The notes: generated by a model not told the origin, from the letters alone. Counted from the stretch's first letter, positions 1 to 7,503 are shown. The stretch is 19,276 bases of DNA from an uncultured Clostridium sp. (GCA_902492105.1 CABUKD010000034.1:1-19276), one strand, 5' to 3'. Made by a program: numbers and translations.

Positions 1-60
1 CAAATCTTTGCTAGAAGGCTCTAACTTGTTGGTCCCCACCTTAACTCGCTTGAAAAAAGT
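1..60. repeat. Partial copy of a structured palindromic repeat, cut by window edge
   Basis: Positions 26-44 carry TTGTTGGTCCCCACCTTAA, which recurs exactly on the opposite strand at 15579-15597. The match extends to 25 nt with one mismatch (20-44 against 15579-15603). In the right-hand copy this segment is the internal-loop core of a 205-bp nested palindrome, so positions 1-60 are probably one half of a second element whose other half lies left of the window. The flanking arms differ in sequence between the two copies, as expected if the core is conserved and only the pairing of the arms matters. It lies just downstream of znuB on its coding strand. Function unknown. Confidence 0.6.
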
Positions 61-68
61 ATTTAGTA

Positions 69-97
69 GGCTATTATATATAATTTAAATATTAGCC
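69..97 (-). terminator. Weak candidate terminator of the znuACB operon
   Basis: A GGCTA/TAGCC hairpin sits just after the znuB stop codon. On the minus strand it is followed, after a few bases, by a T-rich stretch (CTTTTTTC). The stem is short and AT-rich, so this is a weak call. Confidence 0.3.
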
Positions 98-114
98 AGT
101 AAATAACTTCATAG

Positions 115-957
115 TTATTCTTTAATTAGCTTTCTTACCCCAAAAGTAATAAAATAAATTGCTCCAGAAATTAGTACAATCATTGGTCCTGTTGGAATGT
201 TCCAATAATAAGAAATAATTAAGCCCGTAATTCCTGAGAATAATGAGAATAGTATAGAAATTAGATGATAGCTTCTCATGTTTTTTGCAATGTTTCTACT
301 AGCTGCTGCTGGTAAAATAAGTAATGAATTAATTAATAATATACCAATCCATCTAATAGAAATCATAACAATAATAGCAATTAATACTACAAAGATGTTG
401 TCTATTAATTTTGTATTAACTCCCCTACTTTTTGCTAAAGTAGTATTAATACTAGTTACATTTAATTTATTAAAGGTAAAGTACCAAAATACTGCTACTG
501 CTATAAATGCTAAAAATAAATATAATATTTCTGTAGAGTTAATACTTAAGATATCTCCGACTAAATAGCTAGAATATTTGTTAAAATTTCCACTTTGGGC
601 AAGCATGGCAAGTCCAAGTGCAATGGCAATGGAAGAAAATACACTAATAATAGTATCTGCTCCATAGCTTGTTTTATTTTTTACAAAATTTAATAGAAGT
701 GCAAAAATAATAGCAAAAAATATCATAGAAAGGCTCATGTTAGAAATGCCAAGTACCATTCCTATGGCAATGCCAGTTAATGCAGAATGTCCTAGTGCAT
801 CTGAGAAAAATGCCATTTTGTTATTTACAATCATGGTTCCTAACACTGCAAAAATTGGTGTTACTAAAATAATGGCTATTAATGCATTTTTCATAAAAGT
901 ATATTGCATAAATTCAAATGGTAAGATTGCTTCTAATACACTATAAATTGCTTCCAT
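115..957 (-). CDS. znuB: Zinc/manganese ABC transporter, membrane permease (ZnuB/AdcB family)
   Basis: A 280-aa integral membrane protein with about eight hydrophobic helices. The N-terminal part carries the family's conserved stretch MAFFSDALGHSALTGIAIG (residues about 48-66), the signature of the ABC-3 (ZnuB/MntB/TroC) permease family, and the length is normal for that family. It would form the cytoplasmic-membrane channel through which Zn2+ or Mn2+ delivered by the binding protein is imported, powered by the ATPase encoded 90 bp upstream. It is the last gene of the znuA-znuC-znuB unit, and the start ATG follows an AAAGGAG ribosome binding site. Metal specificity (Zn against Mn) cannot be decided from sequence alone. 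Family assignment is firm; the znuB name is by family. Confidence 0.93.
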   Translation of the reverse strand: MEAIYSVLEAILPFEFMQYTFMKNALIAIILVTPIFAVLGTMIVNNKMAFFSDALGHSALTGIAIGMVLGISNMSLSMIFFAIIFALLLNFVKNKTSYGADTIISVFSSIAIALGLAMLAQSGNFNKYSSYLVGDILSINSTEILYLFLAFIAVAVFWYFTFNKLNVTSINTTLAKSRGVNTKLIDNIFVVLIAIIVMISIRWIGILLINSLLILPAAASRNIAKNMRSYHLISILFSLFSGITGLIISYYWNIPTGPMIVLISGAIYFITFGVRKLIKE

Positions 958-1047
958 ATTTTTTGTTACTCCTTTTATATTTTATTTTTCCATCTTTTGA
1001 AAGTTTTCCTACATATTTCTTACATATTTATAAAATTTTTAGTCATT

Positions 1048-1776
1048 TTATTTTCTAAATCGATTTTGAAATTCTAAACTATGAAATACTTCATCTGGTG
1101 TTCCTTCTTTAACTACTTCTTTATCTAACAAAATCACTCTATCTGCATATTTTTGTACTAAATCCAAGTCATGTGATACTAATAAAATGGACATATCGTA
1201 TTTTGTTTTTAGCTGATTTACTAATTCATAAAAATCTTTTGTTCCATTTTCGTCTATTCCAGAAACAGGTTCGTCCAAAATTAATAAATTAGGAATTGGC
1301 TTGGTAGCTATTGCTAGTAGCACCCTTTGAAGTTCCCCTCCTGATAAATCCCCTATGCTTTTATCTATTAATTTTTCTGCTCCAAATAGTTTTAATTGTT
1401 CTTTAATCTCTTGATAAATTTTCTTATCTTTTTTTAAGAATACTGGCACATGACAAATACAAGAAGCAAATAAATCATATACAGTTGTAGGCATATGCTT
1501 TTCTATATTAATAGATTGTGGTACATATCCAATTTTTATCTTTTTGGCCATTTTTTCTTTCATATCCATAAAAGTAATGTTTCCTGTATGTTCTACTTCT
1601 CCTAAAATTGCCTTTAGTAAAGTACTTTTTCCTGCTCCATTTCTTCCTATAATAACGGTTAACTCTCCACAATGTACATGAAGATTTACATTTTTTAAAA
1701 TAACTTCTTTTCCAAATTTTACACTAATATTATTAATTTTAGTACAATGCAAACCACATGCTCCACTTGCTCCCAT
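1048..1776 (-). CDS. znuC: Zinc/manganese ABC transporter, ATP-binding protein (ZnuC/AdcC family)
   Basis: A 242-aa ABC ATPase that energises the transporter from the cytoplasmic face. Visible motifs: Walker A GRNGAGKST (residues 44-52), signature LSGGELQR (144-151), Walker B LLILDEP (164-170) and the switch histidine in VSHD (H202). The central stretch (FLKKDKKIYQEIKEQLKLFG) is typical of metal-type ABC ATPases. The N-terminus carries a Cys pair (C7, C11) ahead of the ATPase fold; I recall such cysteine-bearing N-termini in clostridial metal ABC ATPases but cannot check it here, and a metal-sensing role would be speculation. Gene order znuA-znuC-znuB with short gaps indicates one transcript from the promoter near 2818-2846. 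Confidence 0.94.
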   Translation of the reverse strand: MGASGACGLHCTKINNISVKFGKEVILKNVNLHVHCGELTVIIGRNGAGKSTLLKAILGEVEHTGNITFMDMKEKMAKKIKIGYVPQSINIEKHMPTTVYDLFASCICHVPVFLKKDKKIYQEIKEQLKLFGAEKLIDKSIGDLSGGELQRVLLAIATKPIPNLLILDEPVSGIDENGTKDFYELVNQLKTKYDMSILLVSHDLDLVQKYADRVILLDKEVVKEGTPDEVFHSLEFQNRFRK

Positions 1777-1809
1777 TTTTATTTCACCTACGCTTTCTAT
1801 TCTAGATTA

Positions 1810-2709
1810 TTAAAGATGTTTTAGTATTTCTAAATTATTTTGCATACTAAGGTAATAATCATCTAGTTTTCCACTTCCAGACATAGCAGAATCTAGTTTA
1901 TAAATTTTAGCTCCAGTTTCATTTGCTAAGGTTTCCGCATTTTGTGTATTATCTTCTTTATCGATTAAAATAATTTGAATATTTTCGTTTTGCATTTTAC
2001 TAATTAAATCTTTTAAACTATCTGCTGATAAAGTACTTTCTTCATGATTGGTTTGCACTGTAGTAACATCCATTTCTAATTCTTCTGCCAAATAAGTTAA
2101 AGCTTCATTTAAACAAATAGCTTTCTGACCTTTTAGATTTACTTGTTCTTTATAATTATTTTGTAGTTCTTGTAATTTTTGTAAATATTGTTGACAATTG
2201 GTTTGATAAATAGATGTATTTTCTGGATTATACTCTATTAATTTTTGTGCAATAGTTTGAACTTGTTGTTTGTAATTTTGGATACTTGTCCAAATATGAG
2301 GATTATTTTGCTCATTTTCTGTAAGAATATTTGTTACTTGCTCACTACTATTAATAATTTTTAAATCTGGATAAGTTTGTATAATTTTATCCATAAATTC
2401 TTCTAGTCCTAACCCATTTTGTATTAACGCATCTGCATCTTCTATTTTTTTCATATCTGCTGTAGTTAAGGTATAATCATGTAAACATCCCACATTTGTT
2501 TCTGTCATATTAGTAAGTTCTACATTCTGTGCATTTTGTGTTAAATTCGCAACCATTCCATAAATTGGATAAAAAGATGTTACTATTTTAAATTTTTCTG
2601 TTTGCGTTTGTTCATTATCTTTATTACTTGTAATACTATTTGCAATTCCAACAACTACTATTGCTATTAGTATAATTGCTATTGCAAAAATCCACCATTT
2701 TCTTTTCAT
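1810..2709 (-). CDS. znuA: Zinc/manganese ABC transporter, substrate-binding protein (ZnuA/AdcA family)
   Basis: A 299-aa extracellular metal-binding protein (cluster A-I, TroA-like fold). An N-terminal hydrophobic segment (about residues 5-24) is followed by KIVTSFYPIYGM, typical of the family. Candidate metal ligands are H77 (in HDYTL), H138 (in NPHIW) and D273 (in KLDSA). Two things are unusual. The expected third histidine, normally in an HEAF/HDAF-type motif, is N201 (CLNEALTYLAEEL); H222 further on might substitute. There is also no lipobox cysteine after the hydrophobic segment, so the protein is probably anchored by an uncleaved membrane helix rather than a lipid. The His-rich loop of many zinc binders is absent. 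It is the first gene of the operon. The transporter role is secure from context; the metal is uncertain. Confidence 0.9.
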   Translation of the reverse strand: MKRKWWIFAIAIILIAIVVVGIANSITSNKDNEQTQTEKFKIVTSFYPIYGMVANLTQNAQNVELTNMTETNVGCLHDYTLTTADMKKIEDADALIQNGLGLEEFMDKIIQTYPDLKIINSSEQVTNILTENEQNNPHIWTSIQNYKQQVQTIAQKLIEYNPENTSIYQTNCQQYLQKLQELQNNYKEQVNLKGQKAICLNEALTYLAEELEMDVTTVQTNHEESTLSADSLKDLISKMQNENIQIILIDKEDNTQNAETLANETGAKIYKLDSAMSGSGKLDDYYLSMQNNLEILKHL

Positions 2710-2817
2710 TGTATTTTCCTTTCTCTTATTTATAAGAATCTATTTTCATATTTTTTCTAGTTTTGTCTACCTTTAGTCATATTTTATTCGTCGCTTATTT
2801 AGCTTATATGCATTATT

Positions 2818-2846
2818 AGTTTATCACATTTCTTTGCTTTTTTCAA
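2818..2846 (-). promoter_or_regulatory. Promoter of znuA-znuC-znuB
   Basis: On the minus strand, a TTGAAA -35 box (2841-2846) is separated by exactly 17 nt from TAAACT (2818-2823). This gives a leader of about 100 nt before znuA. I could not identify a convincing Zur or AdcR operator around it. Confidence 0.55.
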
Positions 2847-2894
2847 TTATGAGTGGTACCTTTTTCCTAGTAAAAGTAATAAATTCTGCACAAA

Positions 2895-2926
2895 AAAATA
2901 CAGTGTGCTTTTTACACTGTATTTTT
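2895..2926 (-). terminator. Rho-independent terminator after the 425-aa pilin-like/FGE gene
   Basis: A 12-bp perfect stem (AAAATACAGTGT pairing with ACACTGTATTTT, 7-nt loop) has a run of T on the minus-strand side, about 60 bp after the stop codon. The stem is flanked by A and T tracts, so it could also work in the other direction. Confidence 0.8.
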
Positions 2927-2986
2927 ATCCAGCCTGTAATTTTGTCAAGCACAGGAATCTTTAAAACTAGTTACCACTACCAGTTG

Positions 2987-4264
2987 CTATCTTTGTTTTA
3001 CATAAAGTATTACACGAAAACCAGCGTCGCTGTAACTGTCTGTTGCATCATCGTCGGTTCTGCTTGCCGTGAAATAGTTACCAGTATTACAAGCTCCTCC
3101 TCTATAAATACAAGGACTTGCCTGGGTACCAGACACAGACGTGGAATATTCTGTGGTCCATTCTAATACATTCGCAGCCATATCAAATATGTTACATCCT
3201 TCATCTCCTGTCGAACCTGTATTCCTTAATGTTCCATTTTTATCTGTCTTATTTGCATAATTATTATTTTCCATTTCTTGTATAAATACGATTGCTGTAT
3301 CCCATGCATAACTATTTGTTAAATCACTTTCTACTCCTACTGTATTATCATTAGCATACATATTTTGGCATATCTTTGATGTGTCTAATTCAGTCACATA
3401 ATTCCATAACATTCCTTGTGTCAATGCTGTACTACTATTTGTTCTTGGTGTTCCCGTTGATATTTTTGATAGTGGCTTCCAATCTGCAACACTATTTCCA
3501 TTTCCATAACTTGCTTCATATCTTGCTAAATAATATCCTCCGTTTTCTTGTACACTTCGTACAAACCCTGCTAAATTCTTGGCTGTGGCATTTAGTTTAT
3601 CTGTTCCTTCTCTATAAGTTGTTAATTCTTTATAATATGACTCTATTGTAACTTCATCAATATAAGTTTGACTAGCATTACTTGGATTATCTCCTGCAAA
3701 TGCAGCCTGCTGCATTGTTGGTGTTCCATTTGTTTTATCAAATGTATATCTTCCTAGTTTTATTGTTACATCATTTGCTGGATTACTATCTTTATGTACG
3801 GTTCCTACTGGTATCCATACAAATTGGTTTCCTGTAGTTGTTTCTGTTCCTGTTCCGTCTTCTATTACTATTCCTTCTGGTACTGTTGTTCCTTCACTTA
3901 CTACTACTTTAAATCCTTTTGGCACTACTACTATATTTCCATAAATATCTTTTGCCTTTTGTCCTTCTTCTTTTTGTACGATTTCTGTTACTGTTGTAAT
4001 ATCTACTATTTCTTCTGGTGTATTTCCTCCACCTGTCTGTCCATTTGCCCAGTTTTCTATTTGGTCTGCTATATTATTTAAACTTTCTTGCTCATTTACT
4101 GTTGCCTCATTCCATGCATTTGCTGCATCCCCAGCTGTTTTAAATATTCCTCCATTACTAAATAACATATTGATGGTTATCCCTGCTAATATTAATAATA
4201 CTACTATGGTTACAACCAACGCGATTAAGGTAATACCTCTTTTTTCTTTTATTATTCTTTCCAT
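2987..4264 (-). CDS. Prepilin-like surface protein with C-terminal FGE/C-type-lectin-like domain
   Basis: A 425-aa protein. A short basic N-terminus (MERIIKEKRG) leads directly into the hydrophobic ITLIALVVTIVVLLILAGI, which resembles a type III prepilin signal cut after Gly10, with the usual Glu at +5 replaced by Ala. A linker follows, then a region from about residue 150 with FVWIPVG and, further on, MAANVLEWTTEY and RGG...GFRV, hallmarks of the formylglycine-generating enzyme/sulfatase-modifying factor (SUMF1) fold. The C-terminal segment (388-417) resembles the variable region of diversity-generating-retroelement target proteins, and its codons are more GC-rich than the rest of the gene. 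A catalytic FGE role is unlikely; display of a ligand-binding lectin fold at the cell surface fits better (inference). It has its own promoter and terminator and is a distant paralogue of the next gene upstream. Confidence 0.8.
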   Translation of the reverse strand: MERIIKEKRGITLIALVVTIVVLLILAGITINMLFSNGGIFKTAGDAANAWNEATVNEQESLNNIADQIENWANGQTGGGNTPEEIVDITTVTEIVQKEEGQKAKDIYGNIVVVPKGFKVVVSEGTTVPEGIVIEDGTGTETTTGNQFVWIPVGTVHKDSNPANDVTIKLGRYTFDKTNGTPTMQQAAFAGDNPSNASQTYIDEVTIESYYKELTTYREGTDKLNATAKNLAGFVRSVQENGGYYLARYEASYGNGNSVADWKPLSKISTGTPRTNSSTALTQGMLWNYVTELDTSKICQNMYANDNTVGVESDLTNSYAWDTAIVFIQEMENNNYANKTDKNGTLRNTGSTGDEGCNIFDMAANVLEWTTEYSTSVSGTQASPCIYRGGACNTGNYFTASRTDDDATDSYSDAGFRVILYVKQR

Positions 4265-4275
4265 TGTTTTTTCTC

Positions 4276-4325
4276 TCCTTCTTTTGTATTTATTTTATCA
4301 TACCATTAACTTTTTCCTTTGGCAA
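4276..4325 (-). promoter_or_regulatory. Promoter and ribosome binding site of the 425-aa pilin-like/FGE gene
   Basis: A TTGCCA box (4320-4325) is separated by 17 nt from TATGAT (4297-4302) on the minus strand. An AAGGAG ribosome binding site follows near 4276-4281, ahead of the ATG at 4264. The leader is only about 25 nt. Confidence 0.65.
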
Positions 4326-4383
4326 TAAATTCTAAATTTTTTCTTTTAATTCTAATATTGTACTAAGCTATAATTAAAAATAC

Positions 4384-4431
4384 AAAAAGCAACCAATAGA
4401 ATTGTAAATAATACATTCATTGTTTGCTTTT
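4384..4431 (-). terminator. Rho-independent terminator after the 820-aa pilin-like/FGE gene
   Basis: On the minus strand, AAAAGCAA and CAAT pair with ATTG and TTGCTTTT around a single-base internal loop. The hairpin is followed by TTTTTGTATTTTT. It lies about 95 bp beyond the stop codon and separates this gene from the next transcription unit. Confidence 0.7.
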
Positions 4432-4524
4432 AATTTACTGTATTTTTTTATTTTTTCCTGAATTTTAACACTGGAAAACTACATTTATTCGCACAACAAT
4501 CAGTTATAGTTTTGTTAAGGTCAC

Positions 4525-6987
4525 CTAAAGTGCTATGAGTACCGGACGAAAGCCAAAATTGACAGCTATATAACCATTGGCATAGTAGAAATTGAACAGT
4601 CCAGCAGCTGATCCATTTCGGTAATACCCCCCTCGAAGAAAGAAAGGATAATCGGAATAAGGAAATTCTGAAGAATCGCGATACCACGAACTACTACTGC
4701 TATTGCCATTTACTGATGTCTCATATATCGCATCTCCATATTTGCTTGATGCTGCACTATAGTTTCCTGATTGAGTATTTTCATTACTGGTATACACGTC
4801 TTTTGTATAATTTTCTCCATTGACTAAACTTAAACCATTTTTTGTTAGGTTCGAATCTCCATTATTTACATAGGCTGCTACATATTCGAATACTCCTCCG
4901 CTCATATCATACACTCCATGTACATTTCCTGTTGTACTTGCTTGCGGACCATTTCCACTATTATATTCATCTGTTGATGGTGTATTAGTTACAACTGGTT
5001 CCGTTCCTGCTTGCCCCGTTAAAGAATTGCTATTTGGATTAATCCATACTTCTGCATTTTTTCCATATACACTTTGTGCTAAATATGCCACTGCCCCCCA
5101 TTCTGTATTTTTCATTAAATGACTATTTAAACTACTATTATAGTTTAAACATGTTGTATAGATATCGTTTACTTTAATACTTCTCCAATTTTTTACTCCT
5201 GGTTGAATTTTAATTATATTACTACTTCCTATATTAGTAGTTGTTGCGTCACTTTGACTTGCCTCAAATTTTGCTACCCATAGTCCTGGTGCAGTACTGC
5301 TATATTCAAAACCTGGATGAATATTCCAGTTACCTTGTCCACTTGCATTTTGCCATGTGGTTGTTCCATCTGCTGCCATGTTGCTTGTTCCTTGCATGAA
5401 TTTTATATTGATTGTTCCTCCTGCTGTACTATTACTATGGTACAATGAACTTATTTGATATTCATATCTTGGTATCCATACCCACAAGCTTCCATCTGCG
5501 GTTTGGGCATTTGCCCATTTCTTTGCTGTTGTACTATAATCATACCAATCTGGATCATCTGCTGTGGTCTCTATCATTGTATAGCTTCCATCTGCATTGT
5601 CTTGCCATTTTACTGGTGTTAATTTTCCATCTGCTAAATCTGGGGTATTTACTCCTTTTTCTTCGCTAAAACTTCCATCTGCTACTACTGCTTTTTCGAC
5701 TGTTACTGCATTTGAAATACTTTCTATCTTATTTCCTCCCATATCCACTGTTAGTACATGTAAATAATAAGTTCCTGCTGTAGATGCTGTTAAATTAATG
5801 GTTTCTCCATTACTACTAAAGTTCCCTCCTGTGTAAGTGCCTTCTTCTGTTCCTATTGGTGTACTTGTTGTGTTATATACCCATTTACAATTTGTAATAT
5901 TTACTCCACTTTCATTGTCTGTATGGGTTACTGTTGCCGTTATGTTTTCTCCTTCTTTTGCTGTTGACGAGCTTAATATTATTTGTGCAGGCTGTGGTTT
6001 TAGATTGTCTTTAACATCTATACTTGTGTAATCTGTTATATTCGTTCCATCACTTAGTACTGCATATACTGTATCTCCATGTCCTAATCCTGTAAGTCCT
6101 TTGGTATCATCATAAGGCTGATATGTTCCTTCAATACTATTTATTTGATATAAAATACTTAAATTTTGTGCTTCTGTTTCTAAATGAATGGTTGCTGTTC
6201 CATTACTCCATACTGTTTCTCCCTTTTGCGTAATAGTTCCTTTTAATTCTCCTATAAATACTTCTGTTACTTTTTCCGTTGTTCCATTTTCGTTTGTTGC
6301 TTCTATTTTTATTTCATAGGTTGTTTTATTTTTAAGTCCTGTTATGGTTACTGTTAAGTCTGTTGTATCTCCTTTTACTAATTGATAATTTTCGTCTGGA
6401 GCATCTTTTTCTTTATAATAGTAATTTAATGTTCCATTATTTAATCTGCTTACACTTACTTGCAATTCTACACTATTTGTTGTTTGGTTTACTACTTTTA
6501 TTTCATTTATATATGGTAATAGGTTATCTTCTTTTCCTATATAATCTATTTCTAGATCATCATATTCATTAATATGGATTTGAAATTTATATCCTTCTGG
6601 TACGGTGATTATATAGTTTCCATTCTCATCTACTTTTTCTACATCTGTTTCTTTATTATTGATAATTTTGGCATCTTGCATATCTTGCCATAAATCATCT
6701 ACTGTTACACTATCATCTAATGCTCTATTTAATGACCAATTAACTCCTACTATTCCTATTCTATCTTTATAACTTGCTATGATTTGTTGTTCTTTTGCTT
6801 CATTTGCTAAATTGATTATTCCTCCATCTCCTATTGCTGTTTGAATTGTGATTCCCGCTAATATTAACATTACTACTATGGTTACTACTAAAGCGATTAA
6901 AGTTATTCCATTTTCTTGCTTATTTTTTGAATATTCTTTTTGCATCATTTTTACTATTCTAATCTTTTTTTCTTGTGTTTCTTTCAC
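4525..6987 (-). CDS. Large prepilin-like surface protein: FN3/Ig-like domains plus C-terminal FGE/lectin-like domain
   Basis: An 820-aa protein starting at a GTG behind an AGGAGG ribosome binding site. Residues about 27-47 (NGITLIALVVTIVVMLILAG) form a prepilin-like segment with a processing site after the Gly. A globular stretch follows, then a fibronectin type III-like domain (about 155-245; GLKNKTTYEIKIEATNENG is typical) and one or two Ig-like domains (about 245-430). The FGE/SUMF1-like domain runs from about 450 to the end (LWVWIPRYEY, MKNTEWGAVAYLAQ, GVYDMSGGVFEY, RGG...GFRPVLIAL). The last 36 residues strongly resemble the variable region of diversity-generating-retroelement target proteins, and there the codons shift to GC-rich ones (CTG, CTC, CCG, GGG). 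It is likely cell-surface or pilus-associated and ligand-binding rather than enzymatic (inference). It has its own promoter, a ~250-nt leader and a terminator. Confidence 0.8.
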   Translation of the reverse strand: MKETQEKKIRIVKMMQKEYSKNKQENGITLIALVVTIVVMLILAGITIQTAIGDGGIINLANEAKEQQIIASYKDRIGIVGVNWSLNRALDDSVTVDDLWQDMQDAKIINNKETDVEKVDENGNYIITVPEGYKFQIHINEYDDLEIDYIGKEDNLLPYINEIKVVNQTTNSVELQVSVSRLNNGTLNYYYKEKDAPDENYQLVKGDTTDLTVTITGLKNKTTYEIKIEATNENGTTEKVTEVFIGELKGTITQKGETVWSNGTATIHLETEAQNLSILYQINSIEGTYQPYDDTKGLTGLGHGDTVYAVLSDGTNITDYTSIDVKDNLKPQPAQIILSSSTAKEGENITATVTHTDNESGVNITNCKWVYNTTSTPIGTEEGTYTGGNFSSNGETINLTASTAGTYYLHVLTVDMGGNKIESISNAVTVEKAVVADGSFSEEKGVNTPDLADGKLTPVKWQDNADGSYTMIETTADDPDWYDYSTTAKKWANAQTADGSLWVWIPRYEYQISSLYHSNSTAGGTINIKFMQGTSNMAADGTTTWQNASGQGNWNIHPGFEYSSTAPGLWVAKFEASQSDATTTNIGSSNIIKIQPGVKNWRSIKVNDIYTTCLNYNSSLNSHLMKNTEWGAVAYLAQSVYGKNAEVWINPNSNSLTGQAGTEPVVTNTPSTDEYNSGNGPQASTTGNVHGVYDMSGGVFEYVAAYVNNGDSNLTKNGLSLVNGENYTKDVYTSNENTQSGNYSAASSKYGDAIYETSVNGNSSSSSWYRDSSEFPYSDYPFFLRGGYYRNGSAAGLFNFYYANGYIAVNFGFRPVLIAL

Positions 6988-7240
6988 TCTCTTTTATCCC
7001 TCCTATAAAAATATTTTTTCACACTTTTTCTTTTTACTTTTCAAACATATTTTTTCGCATTTTTCTAATCGTCTGGCCATTTTATAACACATATTTAAAA
7101 TTTTTATATCCGTTTTTTAAAAATGTATCATTTTTCACAAGCTTATTGGGGCGAACTTATGAAAAAAGAAATTTTCTTAGCAATCTAATTATTAATTGAT
7201 TGCTAACTAATATATAATATAGAATATACAATTTAATTTC
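6988..7240 (-). other. Long leader of the 820-aa surface-protein gene
   Basis: About 250 nt separate the promoter at 7241-7269 from the GTG start. The leader holds a perfect 9-bp inverted repeat (TTAGCAATC 7177-7185 and GATTGCTAA 7198-7206, 12-nt AT-only loop) and, near 7143-7160, the GC-rich island TTGGGGCGAACTTATG in otherwise AT-rich DNA. I recognise no known riboswitch class in it. The length and structure suggest post-transcriptional control. Confidence 0.4.
7177..7206. repeat. Perfect 9-bp inverted repeat in the leader of the surface-protein gene
   Basis: TTAGCAATC and GATTGCTAA flank an AT-only loop. It sits about 30-60 nt downstream of the predicted transcription start, where it could be an operator or an RNA hairpin. 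Confidence 0.6.
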
Positions 7241-7269
7241 ATTATACTGTTTTTTTATTTCTTTGTAAA
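7241..7269 (-). promoter_or_regulatory. Promoter of the 820-aa surface-protein gene
   Basis: TTTACA (7264-7269), 17-nt spacer, TATAAT (7241-7246) on the minus strand: near-consensus for the housekeeping sigma factor. The -35 box overlaps the T-tract of the terminator of the upstream small RNA, so the two units are packed tightly. Confidence 0.75.
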
Positions 7270-7312
7270 GAAAAATTTAAGATGAATTATACTTTTGGTA
7301 GTATAACCCATC
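7270..7312 (-). terminator. Strand-specific terminator of a small RNA unit
   Basis: On the minus strand GATGGGTTATACT pairs with AGTATAATTCATC, giving a 13-bp stem with two G-U pairs and a 6-nt loop, followed by TTAAATTTTTCTTT. On the plus strand the two wobble pairs become A-C mismatches, so the hairpin is built for minus-strand RNA. Confidence 0.75.
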
Positions 7313-7468
7313 TCTTACATTTCTATACTTTATATACCATTTTGATACAGCAAATAAAACTAAGTTTTTCTTAGTTGTTGGCTTAAATCTTAACTCTCTC
7401 TCTTAGAGTTTTAGGCTTTTGCTGGATCATTTGCTTTTTCTCCTTACTTTTTCTTTATTTTTAAGTGC
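7313..7468 (-). ncRNA. Unrecognised structured small RNA with three-way junction
   Basis: Predicted start is near 7468 from the promoter at 7475-7503, and the end is the terminator at 7270-7312, so the full RNA is about 200 nt. Visible structure: an 11-bp closing stem with one mismatch (7418-7428 with 7344-7354) enclosing two perfect hairpins (AACTCT/AGAGTT at 7392-7410 and AACTAAG/CTTAGTT at 7358-7376). It carries the 15-codon reading frame at 7383-7430, whose start lies in the 5' strand of the closing stem. I tested it by eye against c-di-GMP-I, purine, cobalamin, T-box, THF, small SRP and 6S RNA signatures and found no match. It could be a free-standing sRNA or an attenuator leader for the surface-protein gene further left. 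Confidence 0.5.
7383..7430 (-). CDS. Candidate 15-aa leader peptide
   Basis: ATG at 7430 follows AAGGAG with a good spacing and reads MIQQKPKTLRERVKI before a TAA. It lies inside the three-way-junction RNA, with its start codon in the closing stem, so ribosome loading and RNA folding would compete, as in leader-peptide attenuation. The peptide is basic and has no hydrophobic segment. I do not recognise it. In a second frame, without its own start, the RNA reads on for about 40 further codons. That could be the remnant of a longer gene, but I see no support for its translation. Confidence 0.35.
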   Translation of the reverse strand: MIQQKPKTLRERVKI

Positions 7469-7474
7469 AATTTT

Positions 7475-7503
7475 ATTTTACACTAACTACCTTTAAAATG
7501 CAA
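7475..7503 (-). promoter_or_regulatory. Promoter of the small structured RNA
   Basis: TTGCAT (7498-7503), 17-nt spacer, TAAAAT (7475-7480) on the minus strand. It stands about 45 nt upstream of the leader-peptide ATG. Confidence 0.65.

Noticed and set aside
278..946. Plus-strand frames opposite znuB
   Set aside because: They are antisense shadows of a hydrophobic membrane protein, with no ribosome binding sites or family features.
2818..2846. A Zur or AdcR operator at the znuA promoter
   Set aside because: No palindrome close enough to the known consensus sequences was found; partial TAAACTAATAATG similarity is within chance for such AT-rich DNA.
4264..4525. A template repeat for a diversity-generating retroelement between the two surface-protein genes
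   Set aside because: This gap holds a terminator and a promoter only; no segment matches either candidate variable region.
4448..4687. A 79-codon minus-strand frame overlapping the end of the 820-aa surface-protein gene
   Set aside because: It is an out-of-frame shadow of the GC-richer 3' end, and has neither ribosome binding site nor recognisable domain.
7344..7428. A known riboswitch (c-di-GMP, purine, cobalamin, THF, T-box)
   Set aside because: The three-way junction is suggestive, but none of the conserved sequence signatures of these classes is present, so I left it unnamed.
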